Notes: a model not told the origin generated them from the sequence alone. Counted from the first letter of the stretch, positions 22,579 through 35,401 are shown. The stretch: 64,000 nt of DNA from Cryptomeria japonica (GCF_030272615.1 NC_081409.1:913815840-913879839); one strand, 5' to 3'. Translations and numbers: made by a program.

Positions 22579-24109
22579 TGTTGGCAATATTGCATTATAA
22601 CAGACAATGAAAGATTGTTGGCATTCCATAAGGATATTGAGAAGGTTGTTAATGATTATGGATATAACTGATTAAGGATGTTTTACTGTCTTGATATTAT
22701 TATTTTGTCATTGATGTCAAGAAATTGATTTTCTAATTCAGTATGATGTTGCCATATCTTGAGAAGTATGATTTGAAGATTGTAAAGATGTAGGTAAAAG
22801 ACACAGGAAAGAATATGATGAATAAGGGGATGAATAAGGTATTCAATGGGCAACTAGTACCAAGTTAGACAATGATGAGATCATGATATTTTATATTGTT
22901 TTAACATCATACATATGTTGTAAAATGTAAAGGTTAATACTATACTATGTTATCAAGCAAAGAACCTAGTTGGTAAACCCTAAGGTTATCACTATCGGTT
23001 AATAAAGGCAGAATGTCTACCGAGTGAAGTTTAGTATTCACCGAGTTGTTACCGAGTTGTAACCGAGCTATAACAAAATGCATTAAATGGTTACATGCGA
23101 TATTTAATGAAGGAAGCTGATGAGCTGGAACTGATTAAATGATTGGTGAGTTGTGCATGAAGTTTGTTAACGAATCTAAGGCAATGGAAAGTCGGCATGA
23201 AGATCTACAACTCAGATTGAACCGCAATACCCTGGCACAAGTTCCAAGAAATGTATGCAGGTGCCTAGGTGGGGTAAAACATTTTCAGATCGAAAGATGC
23301 ATTGAACCAGGACAAGATCAAAGATCTGATGGCTATGATTGATCATGGGAAATGTGATCAAGGAGATTAAGCGATTACCTAATTTTTTATAAATAGGAAA
23401 TTGTTGATAAACAATGTATGTGAGCAAGTGTATGCACAGGGATGCTACATAGTGATTATCAAGCACAAAAGCTTGAAGACCTGTTTGAATAACAAAGTAT
23501 AGAAGCCCAGTAGATAGACAAGATTAGTTCTATGTCTAGATTGTATTGAACAAATAGGAATTTGCTTTAGCATTTTAGATGTGAAGTTGCAGATAGATTT
23601 TTATTACTGTTATTTTGTGAAAGTGACAGAAAATCTCTTAACCGAGTGGACTTAACAGTCTTATTTGTAAAACCCTCTAGCAAGGTGACATTCTGATTGA
23701 GTGTTTGAAATCCTTTAACAAGGTCACTTCTAACAAGGTGAAGATCCTAACAGATCTGAGGGAAATCCCTTAACCGGGTCACATCTAGCAATGTGTTTGT
23801 AATCTTTAACAAGATTTGCTTTTAACTGAGAATACTCTAGAAGAGTATATTTCTTAGTGGGTCTGAAATCCCACAGTGGTTTTTCCCTATTTGGGTTTCC
23901 ACGTTAAATCTAGTGTTATGAGGTTTATGATGTTTATATGCTTTTGAGTTTGCATGTTTAACAGTTTTGGTTTTATTACTGAAATATATGTTACCGAGGT
24001 TGAATTTGATGTTTTTATGGATGATTAAGTTTGTATGATTCACCCCCCCCCCCCCCTCTCATCTTGTTGGCTATTAGATCTGTACTTATATTAAGTATCA
24101 GAACTATCA
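22579..24109 (+). repeat. 3' LTR of element E
   Basis: 1531 bp, starting TGTTGGCAATATTGC and ending AGAACTATCA. It is followed by the target duplication CCAAG at 24110-24114. A run of 14 C lies at 24043-24056. Compared with the 5' LTR it has small deletions and scattered substitutions. Confidence 0.93.
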
Positions 24110-25060
24110 CCAAGAACAAACATTCAATGTATTCTTCATAACTAGATTCATCATTAAAAATATTTGCATCTTCTTTAACATAATAAGCCTTCTTATTGAA
24201 TTTTTCTTTGAATTCCTTATTCTTTTGATTTCCAATTTTATTAGGACATCTAGAAGCATAATGACCTATCTTTCCACATCTGAAACATTTAAAGGGCAAT
24301 TTAACTTTGTACTTTTTTATTCCTTTCTTCATCCTTCTCACAAAGTTTGCCTCAATCTCATCAAATTTCTCTTCATTAGATTCCTCATCTTTCACTGATC
24401 TAGTAGCCTTGAATGTTGTCTTTGTTCTCGCACTAGTAGTACCAAATTCTCTCATCTTAAAAGCAAGTAAGGAACCATAAAAGTATTCTCTAGTGTACTT
24501 ATTATGATTATGTGATTCTTCTATCACTAAAACTTTAGAGCTACAAGGTTTAGTAATAAATCTAAGTACCATTTTCACAACTCCATCTACCGATAAGTTA
24601 CCTCTAAGACCTCTGATCTCATTTACAACATCATATATCTTCTACATGTAGTTGATTATATTGTCTTCTTCCATCCACATAATTTCATATTTAGTTTTAG
24701 CATTATGCAACTTAGCTTGTTTAACAACATCATCTCCTTCATAAGTCTTTTCTAATTTATCCCAAACCTCATAAGAAAATCCCAAAGATACAAGCTTTGT
24801 TAATTCAGTCTTAGAAAGAGCACTAAAGATAGCATACCTTGCCTTTTCATTGTCTTCAAAATCCTTGATCTTATCTGGAGTGTTTACCCCAATCTGCTAT
24901 TTAATGTACTTCTTTGTAACAAACTTATATGCTTCATATCCAAGAGAAATCAAGTAATCTTTCATCTTCATTTTCAATAAATCATAGTTAGATCCATCAA
25001 ACATAGGGATTGTCAATTATTTGTGCACCATCAAGATCTCCTTAAGTGATTAATTTCTTC
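24110..25060 (-). pseudogene. gag: Gag of decayed Copia-type element G
   Basis: Minus-strand Copia gag, split by element E at its C-terminus. The start region near 25034 reads FDGSNYDLLKMKMKDYL (DUF4219-like). UBN2-type motifs follow (KARYAIFSALSKTELTKL, YEVWDKLEKTYEGDD). At least three in-frame stops occur before the open part (24578 down to 24115). That part has a basic region and an intact CCHC knuckle (CFRCGKIGHYASRC), then KEDANIFNDESSYEEY. The gag continues across E into 8329-8502. Confidence 0.82.
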
Positions 25061-25091
25061 TCCAAGGAACCAAAGATCTAATACCGATTGT

Positions 25092-26459
25092 TGAATATAC
25101 TAACACACAAGACAACTAAGAGGGGAGGGTGAATCAATTGTATAAAATCTTAAATCTATTTCTTAAATCAGATCCTCAACAACTTAACTTTAACACACAA
25201 TCTACATAAAGATATGAACATGAAAAACTAGAGCACACAATACACAATGAGACACTAAATTTTATGTGGAAAACCTTGTTAGGGGAAAAACCACAAAGAA
25301 GCTGTTAGGCCCAATATGGAAAGCTAATGTACTAAGAGGGGAGGGGTGAATCAGTACTCCAAAACTTTTCTTCAATGATAACTTTATTGTTATGCAAAAA
25401 CATAATAGTGCAGTAACATAAAATAAAGTTAAAACAAATAGATAACAATCATACATGATTCACTCCATAACACATATATTTTGGTTACGCAGAAACTCTT
25501 GGTTAGAGAGAAAAACTGTGGTGGTGATGGCACCCACAACTTCACTAGTGCAATAATAAAGAATGCTCGGTTAGAGCTACATTTAGTTATTTCTGATAGC
25601 TTACCCTGTTAGGAGTAACAAGATCTGTTAGATCTACCTTGCTAAAGGATTTTACAACATTTATTCTGAATGTTGGACTTGGTTAGAGGCTTTACAATTT
25701 ATAGACTTGATTAGAGTCTTTTACCCTGTTAAAGGTTTCTCTTACAACTTCACAATATTACAATAAAATCATTACAAATATCTGCAACTTTACATTTGAA
25801 ATGTTATAGCAGATTCTATGTGCTTAGAATAAGATTACCTTGCTTATAACATACCTCGGTAACCCATATAGTAACTCGGTAAACCCTTCTATTTACTCTG
25901 TTCTTCGACTATTCTCTAAAAACCTTCTCGGTGACCTCTGTGTCTCTGTAACAGTCTTCCTTCATGCATACATACACTTCACTTATGCTGTATAAATAGA
26001 TCTCTTAAAATGGTGATCCAATTCATTGCTTTGATCTTACAAACAAGATTCCTCGAATGAATAACTAAACAAAATATTTCATTGGTTAGATTGTCCTTGT
26101 AATCATACACAATCTTCTAGTGCAATTTCTAATGTAATAACGATTAGATGTGCCTCGATCTTGTAACACATTTTCATATGCATGTCTAGGTTCAATGTAT
26201 CTGGTAACACGTTTCACTCGGTGAATATCAACTCGGTGTGTCATCTTTACTACTCGGTAGTCTCAAAAAGATACTCGGTAGACAGCTCGGTGTATACTGC
26301 ATTTTGTGACTGCTTTCTGCTGTAACCGACTAGACTGTGCATACCAACTACATGATTCGGTAGTACTAACTGACTAGAATATATAGTATGACTTTGAATA
26401 TAAAAAACTAATGGCAATTTGATAAGTAGTAACAGAAGCTATTCTCAATATATGAACAC
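25092..26459 (-). repeat. Right LTR (5') of element G, interrupted by solo LTR H and cut by the LINE
   Basis: It starts TGTTGAATATACTAAC and contains AAGAGGGGAGGGTGAATCA, the sequence style shared by the Copia-type LTRs in this window. The adjacent internal sequence (CAAAGATCTAATACCGAT, 25072-25089) is a degenerate tRNA-iMet primer site on minus. Segments 25092-25302 and 26440-26459 rejoin cleanly when H is removed. The rest is missing, replaced by the LINE 3' end. Confidence 0.6.
25303..26434 (-). repeat. Solo LTR H
   Basis: 1132 bp from TGTTAGGCCCAATATGG to AGTAGTAACA. It is flanked by GAAGC at 25298-25302 and 26435-26439. The text includes CTCGGTA and CTGTTAGGAG motifs like those of the E and A/B LTRs. 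No internal domain is present, so it is a recombined solo LTR. Orientation is inferred from AGAGGGGAGGGGTGAATCAG near the left end, which marks the 3' end of the LTR in minus-strand relatives. Confidence 0.75.
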
Positions 26460-26676
26460 TTGTTTTGATTAAGTAAAAACAGGTATTTGAAAGGTACCCA
26501 AACCTTTTACAAGCCGGGAAAATAGAAAAGTTTAAAAAGTGCCTGATCACTTCAAAAAGTCAAAATGAATCCACCAGAAGGGCACAACTTAAAACATCAT
26601 TACATAAAACTTGAAACAGACAACAAAAGGACAACAAAAGACAACAAAGAGATAGAACCAAGGACAACAACTAGAA

Positions 26677-28330
26677 CTAAATACTATTCAGGATCTCCTC
26701 AACGTGAACAACCATTTGTTTCATGTTGTTCGCTGAGGTCTTCATATCCTCCAGCTCACGACCTTCGATGTTAACCTTATTCTTTGTGTTGGCTCTGGTC
26801 CTCCTTGCATGACCCTTCTTGTTCACCTGCTCTTTATCACCATCCTTCTCTGCATTATTCTCATACCTGTTGATAAAGATGTTCATGTTGTCCATCAAAG
26901 ATTTAAGGATTTGGGAATTTTGGTCAGCAAGCTGCTTGACATTGTGCTCCAGCTTGTCAATTCTACTGCCAAAATCTTTTAGTTTGTTGTCCATTTCCTT
27001 TCTATCTCCCATCCCATTGACCTTTTTCTCTGTGGCTAATATTTTTCCAACCATACATTCAATAGCTTGCGCATTATGCAGAACGGCTACTAACTCTTTA
27101 ACATGCTCCGCCAAGGGCTTGTCACCAACTGTAATTCTTGCCATGGCTTGTGTATCAGTTTTCAAACTATTAATATCCTTCACCAAAGTAGTAATGGTCT
27201 CACATAAGGCCTTAATGGTATCTTTCTCACCACTATCAACGTGACCCCCTTTTTCCTCGTTATGCAGACTAGTGGTATTCACGGTCTCCATGGTTTCCAA
27301 ATTATCCTTCACCAGATTACCCTCCCCTTCTTTGTCCTGACTATCAATCCTCTTATTATCATCATCCTCCTCCTCAGACTCAACCAGAACATAATTGAGA
27401 TCAGAATTGCTACCCTTTTTAGTGTTTTTTTTTTGTGAGCCTTCTTTCTAGAGGCTTTCCCTTTCCTCTTTTTAACAGGTTTTTCCTCAAGGGAATCAGT
27501 TTCAGAGTCCAACATTTCATGTTCCACAATAATCCTCCTCTTCTTGGCCCTAATCCTCCCTTTTTTGCTAGTTTCTTCCGACTCTCCCTCAGTCTCAGAA
27601 TCAAAGTTGAAACCACTATCCTTACTTTCCGTAGTCTCATCTCTGGCATTTTTGCCTTTAATAGGCTTTTCAATGCACTTCCCCTTTAGCTTTTTATAAA
27701 CTAGGACCATAAGCCCTTGGTGGAGGGCAAGATCACCTTTAGGGTCCTTCTGAATCTCCTTTATAGTATGATCCATTGAACAGGCCAGGTAATAGGGAAG
27801 GCTAACCCTTTCTCCATGACGAAAATGGTTAAGAAGGATGAAGTGATGCCCATAAGCCCTAGTAAACCTACCAACTAAGGTAATATATTCAATAGAAGCA
27901 AATAAGACAAACCTCCATGGCCTGCAAGGGAGTGGTAGGAGTTGTCAATTTTGATTCATCTTTCTTCTCTCACCATCCATAATAGGAAACTTGTCTGCAG
28001 CTTTATCTGATATCGCTCTGTCCCTATAAAATTTCATACCCTCGGTAGTCATCCCTGTGGCCTCAGCGACAACCTCTTCGTCTATATTCATCATATGTGA
28101 TCCAATCAGAACTTTTCCATTTTTCCAGTTCTTGATGAAGTAGTTGGTAATTGTGGGGTCCTTCCCATTCAGTCGTTCCATGAAAATATTAAGACCCCCC
28201 TGCTGAAGGATACTCCAGACTTCTTTGTTCTTTCTCCATTCAGTGCAGGATGCAGGTTCAAATCCTTCTTGTTTCCTCCCATTTTTCTAGCACCTTCCTT
28301 GCAATGCCTTCTCTCATTTTGATAACTTTT
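26677..28330 (-). pseudogene. Third ORF of the LINE: globular N-terminus, basic linker, coiled-coil C-terminus
   Basis: Not a known LINE protein. It starts about 125 bp after the ORF2 stop. One frame can be followed from WSILQQGGLNIFMERLNG (about 28240) through NYFIKNWKNGKV, EATGMTTEGMKFYRDR, a TGA at 27945, then WRFVLFASIEYITLVGRF and HFRHGERVSLPYYLACS. A Lys/Arg-rich acidic linker (to ~27440) resembles a nuclear-localisation region. A run of 10 T (27425-27434) marks a frameshift. The last 211 codons (27312-26677) form a heptad-rich coiled coil. The N-terminus resembles, in style only, plant transposon-associated domains. Function is unknown. Confidence 0.65.
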
Positions 28331-28455
28331 CCTCTGGTTTTTGTGGTTATTTTGTAAGAGCACCCATAATCCGTGCCAAATAATGATGATATGATGCCTA
28401 TTTAATAGCTCATTATCTTCAAGTAAGGCCTGCATCGAAAAAGACAGAAAGGTCA

Positions 28456-31400
28456 TTAGAAATAATGATTAAAAGTACCATGTTGCCTTGTATAGCTTCG
28501 GTCTTTATTGAGCAAGCATTTCATTTCACTTGCAATCTCCATTTCACCATAACTAGTGATGATGTCTCCCGATTGGCAAGCCAGGTTGGCTGCCCAATCA
28601 GCACAAGAGTTGGCCTCCCTATAAACATGTGTAAAAACACACATTTCAAACTCTTCGCTGATTTTCCTTGTTGCTTTAATAGCATTACTAATCGACCATG
28701 ATGACGGGAATTTCATATTTAAACAATTGATAATGTTTAAGGAGTCTCCTTCACACCAAAACTTAGTGCATTTGGCTTCTTTGGCAAGGATAATCCCATG
28801 ATAAGCCGCCATGGCTTAGGCAACATGGTTGGTCAGTTTTCCTATAGGAATACATTTTATGATTTTACATATTCCCTATTCATCCCTTAGGACCACTCCA
28901 CATCCTGCAACCCTCGGGTTTCCCTTAGAGGCCCCATCAAAATTGATTTTCATCCATCCCCTAGGTGGGCTGGTCCATATCACTCCCTCTCTAGGGTTAC
29001 TCTGGATACTCTCTTGAGCTTTTAATCTCCATTTTTTATAGACAAATTGATCATCCTTACTATTAGGATTATCAATACCGCCTATAATATTCATATTTTC
29101 CACTATGCTTCTTCTTATTTTTTCAAACACAATGTTAGCCTTGGTATTCTTTTCTCTGAAAATCCTATCATTTCTCTCTTTCCATATACCCCAGCACATG
29201 TGTGGTAAAGCAATTCTCCATAGTAAGGTAGTGGTTCTATTTTTTGAAGGATGATGCCATGACTTGAAAATCTCCTAAATCGAGTTGGGGAAGCTCCAAC
29301 TGATATTGAGTTGATCCAGACAACTTCCCCAAACTTTAGTTGAGAAGGGGAAATGAAAGAGCATATGATTTATTTTCTCCTCATTCTTCTTACAGAGTGT
29401 ACAGAAACTTGGTATACTGATACCTCCTTTTCTTATATTCTCTATAGTAAGAATTTTGTCTTGGAGGGCTATCCAAAAGAAAATGTTTATCTTGGGGGTA
29501 AGGCCTTTCACCCATGCTTTAGCCCAGCAAGGACTTTCCATGTTATTGTACTGTTGATGATAAAGAGATGCCATAGTAAAATACCACTAGCTGTGAGTTT
29601 CCAAATTATCTAGTCTTCTTCTTCAATCCTCACCATTGAGTTCATGACTTTGTTCAAACTACCCAAAGACTTATCTACTTGAGATAAGTCTTTCCACTAT
29701 CCATCTTTCCAATAATCCTCCACCTTGGTTCCAAATCTTTCCTGGCATTGATTCTAATTTATGTTCCACTCAGGGTTTTCATTTAAAGGGATCTTCATAA
29801 GCCAAGGGTCCTCCCAGAACTAAATAAGATTCCCTTTCCCCAACTTCCATTTTGTACCTTTGATAATTAAGTCTCTAGTCCTAGAGATATTTTTCCAAAT
29901 ATTAGATCCAATTGGGATAATCTTTTCTTTGAGGAAACTTTGAAGATTTGGACATTGGCTTTTATATTTGTTGTCCCATATTTTTTTCCACTCTCCTTGA
30001 TTTCTATATCCTCTCCAAATCTGCTTGGCCATAAGGTATTCATTTATGTCTCTTATTCTTCTCAGGCCCAGACCGCCTTTATTCATAGGCTTATAGACCT
30101 TCTCCCAAGAAATTAAGTTCATTCTCTTCTTCTCCTCAACCCCTGTCCATAAAAAGGATCTCTATATTTTTTCAATGGCCTTAGCATACTTAGTAGGAAT
30201 CCTAAATAGACTGATGGCATAGAGAGGGATACTTTGAAGAGTGGTTTTTAGCATTTGAACCTTACCTGCTTGACTAAGTAGAGCTCCCTTCCATCCAAAT
30301 AGCTTTTTATGGAATTTATCCACCAAGGCTCCCCAAAAGGTATCCAGAGGATCTTGACCTAAAGGGAGCCCCAAATAGGAGGCAGGCAAGCTACCAATTT
30401 GGGTACCCAGAATGTTACTAATTTTAATCCTCCTTCTCTCTGGGGTATTGATAAAATAAACAAAGCTCTTAGACCAGTTTATAAGCTGACCAATAGCCTC
30501 TCCATAGATATCCAAATCCTTTTTTAGTTTTCTAGCGTCCTTCACAGTGGCTTATCACATTATTATAGAATCATCAACAAACTGCTGATGAGAGCATATT
30601 CGATCTGCCGAAGAAGAATTCAAAACACAAAACTCCCTTTTCTCAACCAGTTTTCCAATACATCTCCCCAAACATTCCACCATGATGATAAAGATCACTG
30701 GAGATAGGGGATCCCCCTGCCTGAGACCTCTTGAGGCTTTAAAGAAAGGAGAGGGGGAGCCATTCATTAACACAGAGAAAGTAGCCAAAGAAACAAGTTG
30801 CCTGATAAGGCCAACACTCCTAGGATTAAAACCAAAAGCAGAAAGAACATCCATCATAAAATCCCAATCCACTCTATCATAGGCTTTAGAAAGGTCAAGT
30901 TTCAGAAAAAAAAAACCTTCTTTTTTAGAAAAGGCTAGAGAATGGATGTTTTCATGAACAAAGATGATAGAGTCCAGAATTTGCCTTCCCGGGACAAAAC
31001 CACTTTGCTGAGGCGATATAATGGAAGGAAGCAATTTGAGAATTCTAGAGGTAAGGACCTTAGAGATAATCTTGTAGAGAGAGTTGCATAAGCTTATAGG
31101 TCTAAAAAGATCCATTGAATCTGCCCCCATCTTTTTGGGTATAAGAGCTATAAAAGTACCATTAACCTCTTTCAAAAGTTTTTTAGCACCAAAAAACTCT
31201 TTCACAGCTCTGGTAACATCATCTCCAATAATATGCCAATACATTTGGAAGAATAACATGGGAAAGCCGTCCAGACCTGGGGCTTTGCTGCCCTCAAAGG
31301 ACTTAACAGCTATTAGAATTTCATCATGGGAGGGAATGGCAGTTAAACAGTCATTGTGATCTTCCCCCAAAATGGTAGGTATATTGTCCAGAAGTTCCCT

Positions 31401-32651
31401 TTGGGCCTGTTTATTCAAATTCTGATCCTTAGCAAGTAGATTAGAGAAAAAATCCATTGCAGCCTTGCTCATGGAATCATCATCTTCAACACATATGCCA
31501 TTCACTTTAATCTGTACAATTCTATTTATGGCCTTATGTCTAAGGGTGGACATATGGAAGTATTTAGTGTTCCTATCCCCCTCCTTCAACCAGACATTTC
31601 TCAATCTTTATTTCCAGTAGGTTTCCTCTTTAGCTATTATTTCATGATATCTTATTAGAATAGCATCTTCAGTGTTTCTAGATATATCGGTATAACCATT
31701 GTGTTGTATCTCATCCTGGATTTCCTTGAGTTCTAAGAGGGTCATCGCTTTTGAGTTAAAGATGTTCCCAAAGCAATCCTTATTCCACTTCTTGACATTA
31801 TCTTTAACATTCTTCAGCTTTTTGACCACTTTATACATGGCATTGCCTTCAATACTAACCTGCCACCAGTCCTTAATCTTACTTTCCAGATTTGGGTGTC
31901 TAGTCCACATATTTTCAAATCTATAAGGGAAATTTCTCCTTCTATTTTTTACTTTAGCCGTTAAGGTTATAGGGTAATGATCTGATCCTGCCTTTATTTG
32001 AGAAGATAAAGAACATTCATGAAGATTAAACCAATCTAAGGAAAGAAGAGCTCTATCCAGTCTTACCTGAATCAAATTCTCACCACTTCTTCGATTAGCC
32101 CAGGTGTATTTGACTCCTTGCAACTCCAGATCATGAATGGCATTATTGTTTATAAAGTCCATTAGGTCCAATCTGCTATCCTTATTAGCATGACTCCCTC
32201 CCTTTTTCTCATTTTCCTTCAAGGGAGTGTTGAAATCTCCCATAATTATCCAGCTGTCCTCAGCAAACCTTCTTCTCAACCTAGTAAGATATTTCCACAT
32301 CTCGCTTCATCCAATCTTAGTGTTAGGAGCATAAACATTTGTTAGGACCCACGTAGTGCAATTCTTAATGTGCTTAAATCTAATACAGGCTAAATTGATG
32401 TCCTAAATTAATACCTCTCCTTCTATATTGTTTTTGTTCCAGAATGTAACAATTCCTCCCGAGGCACCTTCTGAACTACCTCCGTTGACTCCTCCGTTTT
32501 TTAAAATATTCAAACTTTCAACTTTATCTTTCACCATCTTAGTTTCTTGAATCAAAAAAATGTCAGGGTTTTTGTCTCTAATCATGTTTCTAACTAAATT
32601 ATGTTTGTGAGGACTATTAAGTCCCCTAATATTCTAGGAGATGATTTTCAT
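28456..32651 (-). pseudogene. LINE ORF2: endonuclease, reverse transcriptase, zinc-binding RVT, RNase H
   Basis: The replicase of the LINE. The ATG at 32651 precedes SxNIRGLNSPHKHNLVRN, the start of the AP-type endonuclease; the Trp codon there is TAG. Endonuclease motifs QETKM, IMGDFNTPL and GSDHYPI are present. RT (31604-30555) has FRPISLCNSLYKIISKVL, GFVPGRQILDSI, DLSKAYDRVDWDF, GLRQGDPLSP and the active site FVDDS. A zf-RVT segment (29574-29275) and RNase H (29199-28456, with FDGASKGNP) follow. A single frame runs to about 29700 with several stops, mostly explicable as CAA/CAG/CGA/TGG changes. A frameshift then changes frame. The native-looking stop is TAA at 28456. Confidence 0.92.
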
Positions 32652-32884
32652 GGATTTTTAGAATTACCTGCCTTAAAGATGGTTCTTTGGGTACCATCTG
32701 CTAAATTCTTGCTTATTTCCAATGTTCTTTTTTTGGCATTTGAGTGTCTTCCTGGAGAAGTGTGTTGTGCTCCCACATCACCAAGCCTGCTTCTAGTGTT
32801 TCTAGTCAGCATACTATTTACTGGGTTATTGTTATTCTTTTTCTTTTGCTTGTTCTTTCTTTTATCCTCTACTACTTCTTTGTC

Positions 32885-34215
32885 CCCCTACTTTAATTCA
32901 TTCTTCCCCAGTGCCTTTTTTATGTCCTCTTCATCTCCCCATTTTGGATCTTGTTCCTCTGAATAGGCCAGCTTTCCCTTTGCTGGGGTGGTTAATGAGA
33001 TTTCCGATAGCCCTTGGCCCAAAATGGTATCAGGTTGGGCCTCTTGGAACCAGTCTATTTCTTTATCTTGATCTTGATATTTTGAGACAAGGTTGAAGTT
33101 ATCTCCTTCCTCTTTATTATCTGTGGGTTGTTTATCTTCTTTCTCTACCTCTGTCTTGTCTTCTTTCTAATCCTCTTACTGAGTGTTGTCTTTTTCTTTG
33201 TGTACTGAGTCCTTAACACCTTGTTTCAACATCTGAATCTTTGGTTCATTACCCACTTCACTGGTGATTTCTTCCTCCACCCTTACTATCTGGGACTGCT
33301 TCTCTTGATTAGGATCATTGGAATCCCGAGCTTTTAGTGGCTTGTCCACTTTTTTCCAAACCTTAGTTTGGATATGGGGTTTATCCTCTTTAGATGGACA
33401 TTTTTTAGCCCAGTGTTTGACTTTTTTACAATGAAAACAGGTGAAGGGGATTGTTTCATAAACAATATTCTACTTCCACTTCCCCAGTTTTGATTCTATC
33501 TCTATTTCCTCTAGCAAGTTCGTATTAGGTCCAACTCCAACACAGATCCTTGCATAGATTAGCCTTCTTCTAGAAGTCGTGATCTGATCAATGGCGATAA
33601 GCTCCCCAAAGGTATTGGCAATTCCTCCAAAAACGTCTTCCTCCCAGAATTCCATTGGGAGCCCAGGGAGTTTGACCCACACTGGGACTTGGGCCAAAAA
33701 AATCTTTCCTTTCGCTACATTAGGGTACCACTTCTGGATGTACATGGTGTATTTGCCTATTGCCCAAGACCCACTACATAGAATGTTTCTTCTATCCTCA
33801 TCACAAGAAAAGGAGACAGATAGACAACCTTTGTTCATTGCTACCACATCAACCTGACCTTTCAGGTTCCACTTTCTTTTGACTAATCCATTAACTATTT
33901 CTATGTTAGGTCTAGATCTAAAGAAATAACCAATCAAAGTGTTTTCCATTCTAGCGATGTTTTGATCAATGATTTGGTCAGGAACAATGATAGCAAACTT
34001 GCCCTGAGACACATTCAAGGTGTTTTTAATAGGAGGCGATGAGGACTTACCTTTGGGCTTGACCCCAAACAACAAGGACCACTTACGTGATTGTCCATTG
34101 GGTCCCCCTTTAGGGTCCGTTGACAAAAGAACCTTTTTCGGATGATCTTTACCTTCCATCGTGTTCTCTGAAACACAAGTTGTTTGTTGTCCTTGGGCTC
34201 CTTCCGAGTTGCCAT
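32885..34215 (-). pseudogene. LINE ORF1: DUF4283-like RNA-binding protein with CCHC knuckle
   Basis: Nucleic-acid-binding partner of the LINE replicase. The main open frame is 34159-33470. Its core (GCLSVSFSCDEDRRNIL, WAIGKYTMYIQKWYPN, VPVWVKLPGLPMEFW) is the DUF4283 domain found in plant LINE ORF1. After a TAG (from CAG) at 33470 the same frame continues into a zinc knuckle, CFHCKKVKHWAKKC. It then runs into a long acidic, Lys/Glu/Gln-rich tail that ends near 32885. Another in-frame start region at 34215 belongs to a different frame, so the N-terminus is uncertain. Confidence 0.85.
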
Positions 34216-34560
34216 CTTCTATTTTTTAAGTTTGAACCTGCCCTTTCCCACTCTCTATTGCTAACTACTCTTCACATGGCATTGTTCCTCCCCCTGGGTC
34301 CCCCAAATTCACAGGATCATTGGGGTCCTTACCATCTGAACCTTCTCCTTCTACAGGAATCTCTGAATCATCTACTGCATGTTGTCCTGATGCCGATCCA
34401 GAATTCCTACTCGAATTTGAATCCTGGAATGAGGTGTTTACAATATTGGATTTGACACCAGTTAAGGTGATTTTTACAAAGAAAGGCTCATTTCCAAAGG
34501 CTCACTATTTGAGAGAAAGAAAGAGAGTCTCACTACCACAATGAAGAAGAATAAAAGAGA

Positions 34561-35401
34561 AAGAATCCACCACAGATGCACTTCTGCAATCACAAGATCT
34601 GTAGATACCTTCAGCTCACTACTTCCAGTAACTAACACATGAAAGATAACACTACTCAACACTTTTCACCAACTCAACATAAACCATCAAATGGCCAGGA
34701 AGATGGTTCCTCTTTCATACACCTTTATTGCATTTCACTTTCTTTCATTGTGCACACACATCCATAATACCCAAGCATCACTATATATATCATCCTCACA
34801 TACAAAGTCTCCCAAGTTTGTCTAACCAACTTAGCCAAACATAATTCAAATTAGGTCATCACTAAACATTCTCATGGTGGAGAATAATGTAAAGTGGACC
34901 ACAACACATCTTAATCAAGACCAAAATAAACATCATACACGTTATACAATGATCCATAATCATTGGAGCAACAATATGAAGTGTAAAGACTCGAGGTCAG
35001 CCAAAGCAAGAGTAAAACACCATTGAAATTGAAAAATCATGCTTCTGAGGCCCAAGAACACATGTCAACCAAATAGAATGAAGCTAAGGACATTATCAAC
35101 TTAACACCAAAACTACAACACCAAAAACCATAATGCGGAGAAATACGGAGCATGCATTTCATATGGAAACACTGTCAAACATTGTAAAACATATTGGTAA
35201 ACACAACTTCTTCATCATAACAATCTGGAGCACCAAATCCAAAATATAACATTTCCAAACATAGCTTACCAACATATCCAAACTGCAATGATAGATATGC
35301 AACATAGAAGATATGTAGAGCAAATTATTCAACACAATTGTACAGAGAACTAAACGTCACTTATACTAGTCAGTCACTAATGAAAACCAAAGCAGGTTTA
35401 T
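34561..35401. other. Unassigned sequence between the LINE and element A
   Basis: 840 bp with no recognisable coding sequence. A TATATATA stretch at about 34783-34791 with low-complexity CA-rich flanks resembles a decayed LTR promoter on minus. It may be the remainder of an LTR cut by the LINE, but no boundary or target duplication was found. Confidence 0.35.

Larger units (their letters stand above)
8503..24109 (+). mobile_element. Element E: Ty1/Copia LTR retrotransposon (with F nested)
   Basis: Complete plus-strand Copia element. LTRs are at 8503-10057 and 22579-24109. The target duplication CCAAG is at 8498-8502 and 24110-24114. A tRNA-iMet-type primer site and a polypurine tract next to the 3' LTR are present. 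Domain order is gag, protease, integrase, RT, RNase H, as in Copia. Its RT is split by Gypsy-like element F (13579-21402), so E itself is about 7.8 kb. It sits inside the gag of element G. Stops, frameshifts and catalytic-residue changes show it is dead. Confidence 0.95.
26460..34560 (-). mobile_element. L1-type LINE (non-LTR retrotransposon), decayed, with third ORF
   Basis: Minus-strand LINE. From right to left it has a 5' region near 34480-34560, ORF1 (34215 to about 32885), ORF2 (32651-28456), a third ORF (about 28330-26677) and a 3' UTR. The 3' UTR ends in a TTTGGGTACCTTTC...ACCTGTTTTTACTTAATC-type terminus, the style of plant L1 tails. No long poly(A) remains. I could not find a convincing target duplication; the 5' boundary is approximate. 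Its 3' end truncates the right LTR of element G. Confidence 0.85.

Noticed and set aside
26819-27244. 141-codon plus-strand ORF opposite the LINE third ORF
   Set aside because: Mirror of a Leu/Lys-rich coiled-coil frame. The minus frame has the coherent architecture.
26460-34791. Target duplication of the LINE
   Set aside because: The sequence left of the 3' end (AATATATGAACACTTG) was looked for near 34480-35000 and no convincing repeat was found; the 5' boundary stays open.
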